Positions 28,030-37,156 of a stretch of DNA of 48,819 nt are shown in pieces. The notes under the pieces were generated by a model. The model saw only the letters and a program-made list of their open reading frames with translations, had not been told where the DNA came from and did no database searches. The stretch comes from Thiocapsa sp. (lineage in GTDB: Bacteria; Pseudomonadota; Gammaproteobacteria; Chromatiales; Chromatiaceae), in the NCBI RefSeq assembly GCF_022340925.1, contig NZ_JAJDNA010000062.1, positions 1 to 48,819 on the forward strand, in the 5' to 3' direction. The position numbers and the translations under genes are program-made. Each line of letters starts with the position of its first letter. Position 1 is the stretch's first letter.

Positions 28030-28787
28030 ATCCGGATCGGCCGCGCGTCGTCTGCATCAGCGGCGGAACATCGGGAATCGGGGCGGGGCTCGTCGGCGCA
28101 TTTCTCGTGGCAGGCGATCGGGTGCGGACGTTCGGGCGCGACCCGGCCAAGGTTGCCTCCCTCTCCGAGCGGTGGGCGGAGGCGACGGGCGCAGGTGACT
28201 TGACGGCATCGGCCGGCGATGTGACCGACGGCGATTTCCGTTCGCGCCTGGTCGCGGATATCGCTCAACGGCACGGCCGACTGGATGTGCTGGTGAACAA
28301 CGCGGGTGTGATCCTGGGCCAGGGGGATATCGAGGAGCCGGTCGAGGCCTGGCGGGCGACCCTGGAAACCAACCTGATTGCGCCCTTCGCCCTCATCCAG
28401 GCCTGTCTGGAGCTGCTCGAGCGCAGCCCGGACCCGGTCGTGGTCAATATCTCATCGGCCTGCGCCCAACACCCCTTTGCGACCTGCACCTCCGGCAGCT
28501 ACTCGGCGAGCAAGGCCGGTCTGGACATGTTGACACGGCGCCTTGCGATGGGCCTGGCCCCGCGCGGAATCCGCGTCAACTGCGTGGCGCCCGGTGTCGT
28601 CGAATCCCCCATGTGGGGCGGGGCGGGTGACCTGATCGAGACCACCGTGACGCACCGCCATCTGCTGGGGCAACGGGCGATCGAACCCCGGGATATCGCC
28701 GAGGCCGTGCTCTTTCTCGCCTCCCCGGGCGCACGCCTGATCACCGGGGCGACCCTGAATGTCGACGCCGGTTATACGCTCGGGTAG
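28026..28787 (+). CDS. Short-chain dehydrogenase/reductase, second of the pterin cluster
   Basis: A 253-residue classical SDR with all standard motifs: SGGTSGIGAGLV, LDVLVNNAGVIL, catalytic Ser in VVNISSACA, YxxxK in GSYSASKAGLDM, and the C-terminal ITGATLNVDAGYTLG found in FabG-like enzymes. It overlaps the preceding SDR (ATGA). It could be a pteridine reductase (FolM-like) acting with the PTPS-like protein; it lacks a clear TGxxxRxG signature of pteridine reductases, so a general FabG-type enzyme remains possible. Confidence 0.85.
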   Translation: MNPDRPRVVCISGGTSGIGAGLVGAFLVAGDRVRTFGRDPAKVASLSERWAEATGAGDLTASAGDVTDGDFRSRLVADIAQRHGRLDVLVNNAGVILGQGDIEEPVEAWRATLETNLIAPFALIQACLELLERSPDPVVVNISSACAQHPFATCTSGSYSASKAGLDMLTRRLAMGLAPRGIRVNCVAPGVVESPMWGGAGDLIETTVTHRHLLGQRAIEPRDIAEAVLFLASPGARLITGATLNVDAGYTLG

Positions 28788-29010
28788 CGGGCCCGGGGCC
28801 TTTCTCCTATCCGTCCTGCCAGCTCAACAGACTTAGACCTGAGGCTGGTCGTAATGCGACTCCATGGCTTGAAAATATGCTCGGACCTGCCCCGGACGAG
28901 GGGCAAGGAAACCAGATCCCGCTCGGCGATTTCGTCCTCAGCGAGCGGGCACTCTGCCCAGCATCGGATGGCCTGACGAGGGCGACCCAGATCGATTGGG
29001 GAGATCAATC

Positions 29011-29367
29011 ATGATGAACACCGCTGCGTTTTCGAAGACTGCTGCCGCGCTGACGACCATCCTACTGGTCGCCGGCTGTACCCAGGAAACCCAGAACAAA
29101 TTCGGGCGCTCGATCCAGAACTGGACCGGCGTGAACGGCGTTCTCGAGGTCTATGCCGGCGAGAAGCTGGTCAAGCGCTTCATCAAGATCGACAAGCTCA
29201 CCACCGCCGGCGCGACACAGGGTTCCGGCTCGCGGCCCTATCGCTTCGGTTACGGCGTTCTCGACACCAATCTGAACGGCGCTCAGGACAACGGCGAGAA
29301 GCGGGTCTATTTTGAGATCAGCGACTACTCGACCAACTATGTCTTCTTCGAGGATCCGCGGTCCTGA
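29011..29367 (+). CDS. Putative lipoprotein of unknown function
   Basis: A 118-residue protein with a lipoprotein signal peptide: hydrophobic run TAAALTTILLVAGC with the lipobox Leu-Val-Ala-Gly-Cys and Cys23 as the lipidation site. The mature part is polar and includes VLDTNLNGAQDNGEKRVYFEI, an Asp/Asn-rich loop that could bind calcium. No family is recognised. The ATG at 29011 follows GGGGAG. A hairpin TGCCCC-GGACGA-GGGGCA (28888-28905) lies in the 223-base upstream gap. Confidence 0.7.
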   Translation: MMNTAAFSKTAAALTTILLVAGCTQETQNKFGRSIQNWTGVNGVLEVYAGEKLVKRFIKIDKLTTAGATQGSGSRPYRFGYGVLDTNLNGAQDNGEKRVYFEISDYSTNYVFFEDPRS

Positions 29368-29843
29368 CGCGGCGATGCCGTTCCCTGCAGTTCTCCGCCG
29401 TCTTAGGGTATGCCAGACGCCGTCCTGAGCCGGTTTTCCAGCCTGGCGCCGCAGCCAATCGCGCGATTGAGCGCCGCGGTTCGCCGCTCGACAGCCCCCG
29501 CGAGTGTGGCAACGGCCGCCTGATGAGCGGTGTCGATCTCGGTCGCGCCGAACGGGAAGGCGCCCAACTGCTTCAGGTCGTCCCCGAAGCCGGTTGGCCG
29601 GACAGTCGAGCTCGTTCGTCTCTCGATTTGGGAGCTAGGATGGATCCCCCCGCGACGGTGATCCGCTCGTGGTCGGTCATCAGACGAACACATGACTGAT
29701 ATAAGCTGAGGTGCCGACCCTATGCTTCGGGCGGGCGGAGCATCTGCAGCGGCTCGGGTGACTGCGCCCGCTGCCGAGTCGCCGCCCGAGGTGGGACGGA
29801 CTCGGAAACGGCCGATCGATTCCAGGCGAGTGAGGAGCAAGCG
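29368..29843. other. 476-base intergenic region before glgP
   Basis: No convincing gene. Short minus-strand frames are present, including one starting MTDHERITVAGGS (35 codons) and another ending GARLENRLRTASGIP, but neither has a family motif. TATAAG at 29700-29705 is a possible -10 for glgP, with a poor -35. No Pho-like direct repeats at 11-base spacing were found. Confidence 0.4.
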
Positions 29844-32330
29844 ATGAAGACCGAGAGCGACAAGTCCGCCACTCAGCAGGAGCACACCCGGACCGGCCTG
29901 TCCAAGGAGGCGCTGAAGCGGGCCTTTGTCGACAATCTCTTCTACCTGCAGGGGCGCTTTCCGGAGGTTGCCACCTCGCACGACCTTTACATGGCGGCCG
30001 CCTACACGGTGCGCGATCGGCTGCTGGAACGCTGGGTGAAGACGGCCCGGACCTACAAGGAATCCAATGCCCGGACCGTCTGCTATCTGTCGGCGGAGTT
30101 CCTGCTCGGCCCACACCTGGTCAACAACCTGATCAACCTGGGGATCCTCGAGGCGGCGCGTGCGGCGGGTGAGGAGCTCGGCCTCGACTTCGAGGCGATC
30201 GTCGAGCAGGAGGAGGAGCCGGGGCTCGGCAACGGCGGCCTCGGGCGGCTCGCCGCCTGCTACATGGACTCGCTCGCGACGCTCCAGATCCCCGCCATCG
30301 GCTACGGGATCCGTTACGAGTTCGGCATCTTCGACCAGAGCATCGCGAACGGCTGGCAGGTCGAGGCGACCGATGCCTGGTTGAAGAACGGCAACCCCTG
30401 GGAGCTCGCGCGTCCCAAGCTGCGCTTTCCGGTGAAGCTTGGAGGCTACACCGAGATGTACCGCGACGACGGTCACCTGCGGGTGCGCTGGGTGCCCGAT
30501 CTGGTGGTCAACGGCGTCGCCTACGACACGCCGATACTGGGTTACGGTGTAGAGAACGCAAACCTGCTTCGCCTCTGGAAGGCAGAGGCCTGCGAGTCGT
30601 TCGATTTTCAGGTCTTCAACACCGGCGACTACTACGGGGCCGTCAACGAGAAGATGGTCGCGGAGAACATCTCGAAGGTCCTCTACCCCAACGACGAGCC
30701 CGAGGCCGGCAAGGAGCTGCGCCTGAAGCAGCAGTTCTTCTTCGTCTCCTGCTCGCTGCAGGACATGATCCGCCTGCAGCTCGGGACCGCGGGGTCGCTG
30801 GAGGGCTTTCACGAAAAGTTCGCACTCCAGCTCAACGACACGCATCCGGCCTTGGCGGTGGCGGAGCTGATGCGCCTGCTGGTCGACGAGCATCAGATGG
30901 GCTGGGATCAAGCCTGGACGATCACCCGCCAGACCTGTGCCTACACCAACCACACCCTCCTGCCCGAAGCGCTCGAGACCTGGTCGGTGGCGCTCTTCGG
31001 TCGGCTGCTGCCACGGCACCTCGAGATCGTCTACGAGATCAACCGCCGCTTCCTCGACGAGGTGCGCATGCGGTTCCTGGCGGACGAGGCCCGGGTGGCA
31101 CGCCTGTCCCTGATCGACGAGCAGCATGGCGGGCGGGTGCGTATGGCCCATCTGGCCACCGTCGGCAGCTTCGCGGTCAACGGTGTGGCCGCGATGCACT
31201 CGGATCTGGTCAGATCGACCATCCTCAAGGATTTCCATGACATCTGGCCGGAGCGCTTCCACAATGTAACCAACGGGGTCACCCCGCGTCGCTTCATGGT
31301 CGTCAGCAACCCGCGCCTGGCGGCGCTCCTCACTGACTGCTGCGGCAGCACGGACTGGGTGCGTGACCTCTCCGCCCTCAAGGCGCTCGAGACACGCGCC
31401 GACGACACCGCGTTTCAGGGGGAGTGGCGCGCGGTGAAGCGTGCCGCCAAGCAGGATCTTGCCAAGTGGTTGAGCGTACAGGCGGATGTGACGGTCGATC
31501 CGGAATCGATGTTCGACGTGCAGGCCAAGCGCATCCACGAGTACAAGCGGCAGCACCTGAACGTGCTGCACATCATTACACTGTATGAGCGTCTCAAGGC
31601 CGACCCGAACCTCGAGCTTGCCCCGCGCACCTTCATCTTTGGCGGCAAGGCGGCCCCGAGCTATTTCATGGCCAAGCTGATCGTCAAGCTCATCAACTCG
31701 GTCGGTGAGGTGATCAACGGGGACCCGCAAATCAACGGCACCCTGCGAGTCGCCTTCATGCCCGACTTCAACGTCAAGAATGGCCAGCGGCTCTATCCCG
31801 CGGCGAACCTCTCCGAGCAGGTCTCCATGGCGGGCAAGGAAGCCTCGGGGACGGGCAACATGAAGTTCTCCATGAACGGGGCGCTCACCATCGGGACCCT
31901 CGACGGGGCCAACGTGGAGATCCGCGAGGAGGTGGGCGACGAGAACTTCTTTCTGTTCGGCCTGACCGCAGAGCAGATTCATCAGCTGCAGGCCGAGGGT
32001 TACCGACCTTGGGATTTCTACCATGAAAGCCTGGAGCTGAAGTCCGCCATCGATCTGATCGACTCCGGACTCTTCTCACACGGCGACCGTGAGCTCTTCC
32101 GACCGATTACCCAAAACCTGCTTCAACACGATCCCTTCATGGTGCTGGCCGACTATCAGGCCTACGTCAGCCGCCAGACCGAGGTCGGCCACGCCTGGGG
32201 CGATCCGGCGCACTGGGACCGCATGTCGATCCTCAATGTCGCCCGGATGGGCAAGTTCTCTTCCGACCGATCCATTCGCGATTACTGTGAGCGCATATGG
32301 AAGGTCCAGCCCATGCCCGCGGAGGTTTAG
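29844..32330 (+). CDS. glgP: Glycogen phosphorylase
   Basis: Releases glucose 1-phosphate from glycogen using inorganic phosphate and pyridoxal phosphate. The protein has 828 residues, full length. Diagnostic segments are EEPGLGNGGLGRLAACYMDSLAT near residue 129 and the PLP-lysine region EASGTGNMKFSMNGALTIGTLDGANVEI near residue 670. The ribosome-binding site is GAGGAGC before the ATG. An 86-codon gene starts directly at its stop. Purple sulfur bacteria store glycogen in the light and use it in the dark; glycogen phosphorolysis also consumes phosphate, which fits its place between two phosphate-uptake regions, although shared regulation is not shown. Confidence 0.97.
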   Translation: MKTESDKSATQQEHTRTGLSKEALKRAFVDNLFYLQGRFPEVATSHDLYMAAAYTVRDRLLERWVKTARTYKESNARTVCYLSAEFLLGPHLVNNLINLGILEAARAAGEELGLDFEAIVEQEEEPGLGNGGLGRLAACYMDSLATLQIPAIGYGIRYEFGIFDQSIANGWQVEATDAWLKNGNPWELARPKLRFPVKLGGYTEMYRDDGHLRVRWVPDLVVNGVAYDTPILGYGVENANLLRLWKAEACESFDFQVFNTGDYYGAVNEKMVAENISKVLYPNDEPEAGKELRLKQQFFFVSCSLQDMIRLQLGTAGSLEGFHEKFALQLNDTHPALAVAELMRLLVDEHQMGWDQAWTITRQTCAYTNHTLLPEALETWSVALFGRLLPRHLEIVYEINRRFLDEVRMRFLADEARVARLSLIDEQHGGRVRMAHLATVGSFAVNGVAAMHSDLVRSTILKDFHDIWPERFHNVTNGVTPRRFMVVSNPRLAALLTDCCGSTDWVRDLSALKALETRADDTAFQGEWRAVKRAAKQDLAKWLSVQADVTVDPESMFDVQAKRIHEYKRQHLNVLHIITLYERLKADPNLELAPRTFIFGGKAAPSYFMAKLIVKLINSVGEVINGDPQINGTLRVAFMPDFNVKNGQRLYPAANLSEQVSMAGKEASGTGNMKFSMNGALTIGTLDGANVEIREEVGDENFFLFGLTAEQIHQLQAEGYRPWDFYHESLELKSAIDLIDSGLFSHGDRELFRPITQNLLQHDPFMVLADYQAYVSRQTEVGHAWGDPAHWDRMSILNVARMGKFSSDRSIRDYCERIWKVQPMPAEV

Positions 32331-32591
32331 ATGGACACGCGGATGACACCCCTCGAGAAGGTCGAGGCGCTCTACGCGGAGCTGGTCGAGTCTTACGGGG
32401 AGGGCCGCGATCGCGAGATCCGGGCGGCATCCAAGCTGCTGATGATCGCCCTGCTGCGATTGAAGGAGCACGGGGGGTTCGGCTGGCGGGCGCTGGTCGA
32501 GGAGTACCTGACCATGTTGAGCCAGGATCCCGAGCGCTATCAGCGCATGCTCGAGGCAAACCGCGGCGGCGACAAGGAGGGCCGGACATGA
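32331..32591 (+). CDS. Small conserved-looking protein, unknown
   Basis: An 86-residue, charged, apparently all-helical protein (for example EKVEALYAELVESYGEGRDREI and SKLLMIALLRLKEHGGFGWRALVEEYL). The ATG follows the glgP stop with no gap; a second ATG at 32343 is possible. No family is recognised. Direct coupling suggests cotranslation with glycogen phosphorylase. Confidence 0.6.
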   Translation: MDTRMTPLEKVEALYAELVESYGEGRDREIRAASKLLMIALLRLKEHGGFGWRALVEEYLTMLSQDPERYQRMLEANRGGDKEGRT

Positions 32592-32697
32592 CCGGGGCGG
32601 GGGCTGCGGCACGCCGATTCGGTGATCGCAGCCGCGGTCTCCGCAGAGCGGTGCCGATGAGGTATCCGAAGACATCCGACAACGAGAGGAGATGACG

Positions 32698-33744
32698 ATG
32701 CATCCGGTTCGCCTGATCCGGTCTCTTTCTGTGGCCGGTGCCACCTGGCTGCTCCTATCCCAGGCCGCGATGGCGTCGGACGTCATCAAGCTGACCGGGG
32801 CGGGTGCCAGCTTTCCCGCGCCGCTCTATCAACGGTGGTTCCGCGACTATTATCTGACGCACCCCGATGTACGCGTCGACTACCAGGCCATCGGAAGCGG
32901 CGGAGGCATCGCCGGTCTGATCGGCGGGAGGCTCGACTTTGCCGGGTCGGACCTTCCGATGACGCGTGAGGAGGCCGAGCAGGTCGAGGGAGGGGTGATC
33001 CAGATCCCCATGACGGCCGGGGCGGTGGTCTTGGCCTATAACCTGCCCGGCATCCAGGGTCTGAGACTCTCCCGCGAGGCGGTCTCGGCGATCTTTCTGG
33101 GTCGGGCCGGCCGATGGAACGACCCGGTCATTCAGGCGGCGAACCCGGGGGTCGATCTGCCCGACATGCCAATCGTCCTGGTCGCCAGGGCCGATGCAAG
33201 CGGGACCACCTATGTGATCACGCGCCATCTGAGCGCGATCAGCCCGGAGCTCGCGGAGTCGGTCGGGACGACCATGAGTCCGGCATGGCCCAAGGTCCTG
33301 CAAGAGCGTGGGGCGCTCATCCGCGGCCAGGGCAACGGCGGGGTGGCGGCCTACGTCCAGGCGGTTCCGGGGGCGATCGGGTACGTGCAGTTCGCCTATG
33401 CGCATCAGACGGGTATGCAGGTGGCGTCGGTGCAGAATCAGGCGGGAGAGTTCGTGCCTCCCAGCGGTGAGGCCTTTCGCGCCGCGGTCGAGTCTTTCCG
33501 TGCGGAGCTCGACCTGAGCCAGGTCGCCGATCCTCGCGGGGCGGGGTCCTACCCCATTCTGACCCTCTCCTGGCTGATCGCACGGCGGGACTACGACGAT
33601 CAGAAGTCGGCGGCTTTGACCGACGTGATCCGTTACGCGCTGACCGAGGGCCAGGCGGTTGCCGATCTGCTCGGCTATATTCCGCTCACCGAGCAGGCGG
33701 TCCGGCTCATCCTGCAGGACCTCGAGCAGATCGACTCACGCTGA
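32698..33744 (+). CDS. PstS-like phosphate-binding protein (third copy)
   Basis: A periplasmic phosphate-binding protein of the PstS family, 348 residues from the ATG at 32698 (AGAGGAG seven bases upstream; an ATG at 32692 is too close to that site). Signal peptide to about SQAAMA. Binding motifs: GAGASFPAPLYQRWF, YQAIGSGGGIAGL, FAGSDLPMT and DASGTTYVITRHLSA (the SGTT phosphate loop). No permease genes follow; it is an orphan binding protein downstream of glgP, and no Pho box is apparent. It is closer to PstS2 and the lipoprotein PstS than to PstS1. Confidence 0.88.
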   Translation: MHPVRLIRSLSVAGATWLLLSQAAMASDVIKLTGAGASFPAPLYQRWFRDYYLTHPDVRVDYQAIGSGGGIAGLIGGRLDFAGSDLPMTREEAEQVEGGVIQIPMTAGAVVLAYNLPGIQGLRLSREAVSAIFLGRAGRWNDPVIQAANPGVDLPDMPIVLVARADASGTTYVITRHLSAISPELAESVGTTMSPAWPKVLQERGALIRGQGNGGVAAYVQAVPGAIGYVQFAYAHQTGMQVASVQNQAGEFVPPSGEAFRAAVESFRAELDLSQVADPRGAGSYPILTLSWLIARRDYDDQKSAALTDVIRYALTEGQAVADLLGYIPLTEQAVRLILQDLEQIDSR

Positions 33745-33754
33745 GCAAGGCAGC

Positions 33755-33797
33755 GCTTCCCGTTCTGATTATCGGCCAGGATAGCGGATTAATCAGC
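33755..33797 (+). repeat. Dispersed repeat, copy C
   Basis: Begins GCTTCCCGTTCTGATT and ends TTAATCAGC, with inverted CTGATTA/TTAATCAG ends and the core GGCCAGGATA. It lies between the convergent ends of the third pstS and the ZIP fusion gene, ten bases after one stop and three before the other, so its hairpin may also serve as a bidirectional terminator. Confidence 0.65.
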
Positions 33798-33800
33798 ATC

Positions 33801-35822
33801 TTAGGACGGGGAAGGTGGGCAGGGAGCCCATGCGCGTCGGAGGACCCGGTGCTGATCGCGCGCCCCCTGGTGGTAGGACAGCCCAGGCTCGGCAGCAGCC
33901 CCAGCGGGGTGGGCCAGAGCCTGAGTGTGATCGGTTTGGGCGGCCCTCTCCTGCGAGGGCATCCCGAGTGCCCCGTGACCGGGCAGTCCCGGCGGCTCCA
34001 GGGTCTTGGCGTAGATGGCGACCAGAAAGCCGAGCAGCGTCGAGAGGCCGACACCCGATCCGCCCTTGAGATACGCCTCCGGAAGCATGGTCTCGGCGAT
34101 CATGGTCAGCATCGCCCCCGCGGCGAGTCCCTGCATCAGCGCGAAGATCGCGGGGTCGGCGCCGACAAAAAGCTGACTGCCGGCCGCCGCTCCCGCCCCT
34201 GTGATGAGCATCAGGAGCGACCACATCATCACCACCCTGCCGAACGACATCCCTTGCTGTCGCATCCCGATCGAGCTGGACAGGGCCTCGGGGTAGTTGG
34301 ACAGGAAGAGACCCACGAGCAGCGCGATGCCCATCGATGCCTGCATCGTGCTGGCGCCGATCACCAGAGATTCCGGGATGCCGTCCAGGGTGATGCCGAG
34401 GAAGATGGCGAGCGGGGCGCCTGCGATCTCACGATGCGCAGGGGCCATTGCGGCGGCTGCCGGGAGGGGCTGCCGGGCCGCCAGTGCACGCAGCGCCGAA
34501 CGGCACCAGCGCTCGGCCTTCTCGGCCGTGAACCGCTGGCGCTCGATCAGATAGTCCTTCGCCTCGTCGCCCTCGATGAAGGCCCGGATCCGCTGGGCGA
34601 ACGCCGGCGCGTTGCGCAGGAGCTCCTGGAGATCGGCCCGACGCAGCTCCCACACGGTCGTGTCTTCGGTTGCCACTGCGGTCATGGTGTGATGCGCGCC
34701 GGTCAGCAGGGACAGGGCGCCGAAGGCGTCGTTGGCGCGGATGGACTCATGAGTCCGGCGACCGGCATGCGGGTCGATCAGGCTCACCCGGCCGCGCTCG
34801 ATGATGAACATCCGGCTCGCCGGCTCGTTCTGATGGAAGAAGTGCTCGCCGCGGCGATGGGCCTTGTAGAGGAGTCTGCTGAGGATCAGCTCCTGCTCCT
34901 CCGGTGGCAGCCCTTGGATGAGGGGAAAACGCCGGACGTCTGCAAGCCGTTCACGGAACAGATCGCGCTTGCGCGTGACCGGGAGCGCCGGTGGGACCCG
35001 TCCGGATGACAGCAGGGTATGCGCCGCCTGGTCCAGCCAGGCCTGCGCCGCCCCCGGATCCATGCCCTGGCGCGCCACCAGGTACTCGGTGATCCGCTCG
35101 CTGCGCAGCAGCCGATGCACGCGCTGGTTTAGCTCCGGGGAATTGCGCACCAGCGAGTCGATGGCGGCCTTGGGGATCACCCACAGGGAGACATCGGTGG
35201 CGGCGACCGCAGCCTCGCTGGTCGGTGCCCCCGTAATGCACGACAGCCAACCGAATGCCTCGTTGCGTCGGATCCGCTCGACCGGTTTCGTCGTGTCGGA
35301 GGGGTCGTAGAGCTCCACCTCGCCCGAGGCAATGACATAGAGCGCATCCGCCGGGTCGCCGGTCTGGTAGATGCTGGCGCCCCGTGCCAGCTCGAGGTTG
35401 CGCACGGAGGGGGCGAGTGCCTTGTACTCCCAGCGGGTCAGGTCGCGAAGCAGGTCCGCGCGGCCGATCTGACCGGCGATGTGCTTGACGCGGCGATACT
35501 CCTGCCGGCGTAGGTGATGGAGGGTCGTGGAGGTCTTGCGCAGGAACCCGCCGAAGTCGTTGACCACCTGGTTTAGACCCACGAAGAGGACGCCCCCCGA
35601 CAGGGCGCCGAGGGCCAGGGCGTTGAAGTGGCCGGAATCCAGCGCGGATCCCACGAGATCGATGGTCAGCGCCGCGAGCAGGGCGCCGCCGCCGAAGGCC
35701 ATGAGCATGGCCGTCGTGCGGTCTCCCGGCGTCCAGAACCGGGTCGTCAGCGCGCCCAGCGGGAGCGAGCAGGCGCTGAGGATGCCCATCCAAAAGGCGG
35801 TCCAGGCGATTGATTCGGGCAT
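33801..35822 (-). CDS. ZIP-like metal transporter with two inserted cNMP-binding-like domains
   Basis: A 673-residue fusion. Residues 1-95 hold about three membrane helices like the ZIP N terminus (TAMLMAFGGGALLAALTIDL). Two cyclic-nucleotide-binding-fold domains follow at about 120-245 and 298-420, seen as GASIYQTGDPADALYVIASGEVELY and RGEHFFHQNEPASRMFIIERGRVSLI. The remaining ZIP helices resume at about 465-605 with LGITLDGIPESLVIG, LSNYPEALSSSIGM and IAETMLPEA. The ZIP metal motif HNxPEG is changed to DGIPES and SNYPEA, so metal choice may differ. Both cNMP cassettes lack the usual phosphate-binding Arg (GAPTSEAAV and GAHHTMTAV), so the ligand may not be cAMP. The ATG at 35822 was chosen over a GC-rich extension. 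The Pro/Ala-rich last 60 residues may be poorly structured. Confidence 0.82.
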   Translation of the reverse strand: MPESIAWTAFWMGILSACSLPLGALTTRFWTPGDRTTAMLMAFGGGALLAALTIDLVGSALDSGHFNALALGALSGGVLFVGLNQVVNDFGGFLRKTSTTLHHLRRQEYRRVKHIAGQIGRADLLRDLTRWEYKALAPSVRNLELARGASIYQTGDPADALYVIASGEVELYDPSDTTKPVERIRRNEAFGWLSCITGAPTSEAAVAATDVSLWVIPKAAIDSLVRNSPELNQRVHRLLRSERITEYLVARQGMDPGAAQAWLDQAAHTLLSSGRVPPALPVTRKRDLFRERLADVRRFPLIQGLPPEEQELILSRLLYKAHRRGEHFFHQNEPASRMFIIERGRVSLIDPHAGRRTHESIRANDAFGALSLLTGAHHTMTAVATEDTTVWELRRADLQELLRNAPAFAQRIRAFIEGDEAKDYLIERQRFTAEKAERWCRSALRALAARQPLPAAAAMAPAHREIAGAPLAIFLGITLDGIPESLVIGASTMQASMGIALLVGLFLSNYPEALSSSIGMRQQGMSFGRVVMMWSLLMLITGAGAAAGSQLFVGADPAIFALMQGLAAGAMLTMIAETMLPEAYLKGGSGVGLSTLLGFLVAIYAKTLEPPGLPGHGALGMPSQERAAQTDHTQALAHPAGAAAEPGLSYHQGARDQHRVLRRAWAPCPPSPS

Positions 35823-36028
35823 GGCTCTCGTTCCCGGGCCGCGAGCGGACAACGGCGCCCGAGCGGGTGCAGCGGAATAGGTGCGAGGGCGGGCGACCGT
35901 TCGCCGGCAGGACCCGGCTGCGGGCCGGCCTTCGGCGCCCGGATCGAAGCCCAACTCGCGCCCGGCGGGCCCAAACCGTGGCTCGCGGGGGACGTCGCCC
36001 GGTGACGCCGGTTTCGGTCACCCTGCCT

Positions 36029-37156
36029 TCAGACGTCAGGCCCCGCATCCGCCCCGCCTTGACGGGCGGGAGCGCCGGCGGACGAACCCGCCTCTGCCCC
36101 CTCGGCAGCCGGCAAGCCGTCACCTTCGATCGCCGGTCCGAGCAGGATGGCAAGGGGGCGGGTATGCGGGCTGGCGTCCAGTGCGATGATCAGGGCGGTG
36201 GTGAGCGGAACCGCCAGGAACATGCCCACCGTGCCGAACATCCAGCCCCAGAACAGCAGGGCGACGAAGACCGCCAGGGTGGAGATGCCGAGTCCCTTCC
36301 CCATGATCCTCGGCTCGAGCACATTGCCGATGACGGTATTGATCACCAGGTAGCCGGCCGCGACCAGCAGGGCCGTCGTCAGGTCGGTCTGAACCAGCGC
36401 GAGCAGGACCGGCGGAATCATCATGACGATGTTGCCGACGACGGGCACGAAGTTGAGGAAGAAGGCGAGCACGACCCAGAGGGCGGCGAAATCGATCCCC
36501 AGAAACCACAGCCAGACCCACACGCACAGGGCAACGCACAGGCTGGTCAGGGTCTTGATCAGCATGTAGCGCCGGATCGACACCAGCATCCTGAGCAGAC
36601 GCGCCTCGCCCGCCTCGGACAGATGGAACGCGGCCTTGAGCTTCGCCTGCAGGGTGCTCACCTCGAGCAGGATGAAGACCACCGCGAGCACCACCAGCAG
36701 GCCGGTCGCGAAGAACCCGCTGGCATTGGAGAGGATCAGGCGCACGCCCACGGCCACCTTGCCCGGATCCAGGAGATCTGGGATGGCCTCGCGGGAGCCA
36801 CCCACCCCGGCGGTCTCGAGCCATCCGCCGAGCTGGTCGCTGAGCAGCATGAAGCGCTCCTGATAGGTGGGGAGGCTGTCGCGGAATCCTTCCAGCGCCC
36901 CGGTGGTGACCAGGGCGAGCAGGCTACCGATATCGAGCATCACGAAGATGATCAGGGCCAGGGCGCCCCACTTGGGCACGCCGCGCCGGCGCATCCAACG
37001 CAACGCGGGGGTGGCGATGACGGCGATGAAGACCGCCAGCAGCAGCGGGACGAGGACCGGCGCGGCCGCCTTTGCCAGGGTCAGGACCAGTGCGAGCGCA
37101 CCGGCGACGATCAGCCCGCGTGCGATCGGGGTGAAACCGGAGAGCGCGCTCATCAT
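36029..37156 (-). CDS. AI-2E/PerM-family permease
   Basis: Integral membrane protein of 375 residues with the PerM/AI-2E transporter layout: N-terminal helices, a long amphipathic central part, and the conserved segment FLNFVPVVGNIVMMIPPVLLAL followed by VINTVIGNVLEPRIMGKGLGIS and a final pair of helices. Substrates proposed for the family include AI-2 and sodium/protons; none can be assigned here. The ATG pair at 37156/37153 was chosen; the open frame to 37405 is GC-rich noise. The C-terminal 25 residues are Ala/Gly-rich. It lies between the ZIP fusion and the Fic gene, all on the minus strand but with gaps near 200 bases. Confidence 0.88.
   Translation of the reverse strand: MMSALSGFTPIARGLIVAGALALVLTLAKAAAPVLVPLLLAVFIAVIATPALRWMRRRGVPKWGALALIIFVMLDIGSLLALVTTGALEGFRDSLPTYQERFMLLSDQLGGWLETAGVGGSREAIPDLLDPGKVAVGVRLILSNASGFFATGLLVVLAVVFILLEVSTLQAKLKAAFHLSEAGEARLLRMLVSIRRYMLIKTLTSLCVALCVWVWLWFLGIDFAALWVVLAFFLNFVPVVGNIVMMIPPVLLALVQTDLTTALLVAAGYLVINTVIGNVLEPRIMGKGLGISTLAVFVALLFWGWMFGTVGMFLAVPLTTALIIALDASPHTRPLAILLGPAIEGDGLPAAEGAEAGSSAGAPARQGGADAGPDV

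Noticed and set aside
28788..29010. Possible riboswitch in the leader of the lipoprotein gene
   Set aside because: Only one short hairpin (28888-28905) is visible; no conserved riboswitch core (c-di-GMP, SAM, TPP or cobalamin) could be matched.
29403..29690. Possible small minus-strand gene or frameshifted pseudogene upstream of glgP (frames with MTDHERITVAGGS and GARLENRLRTASGIP)
   Set aside because: Two frames would need joining, no family was recognised, and no ribosome-binding site or conserved motif supports it.
29403..32024. Very long minus-strand open frame (873 codons) opposite glgP
   Set aside because: It is the antisense of glycogen phosphorylase, with no family motif; long antisense frames are expected in GC-rich coding DNA.
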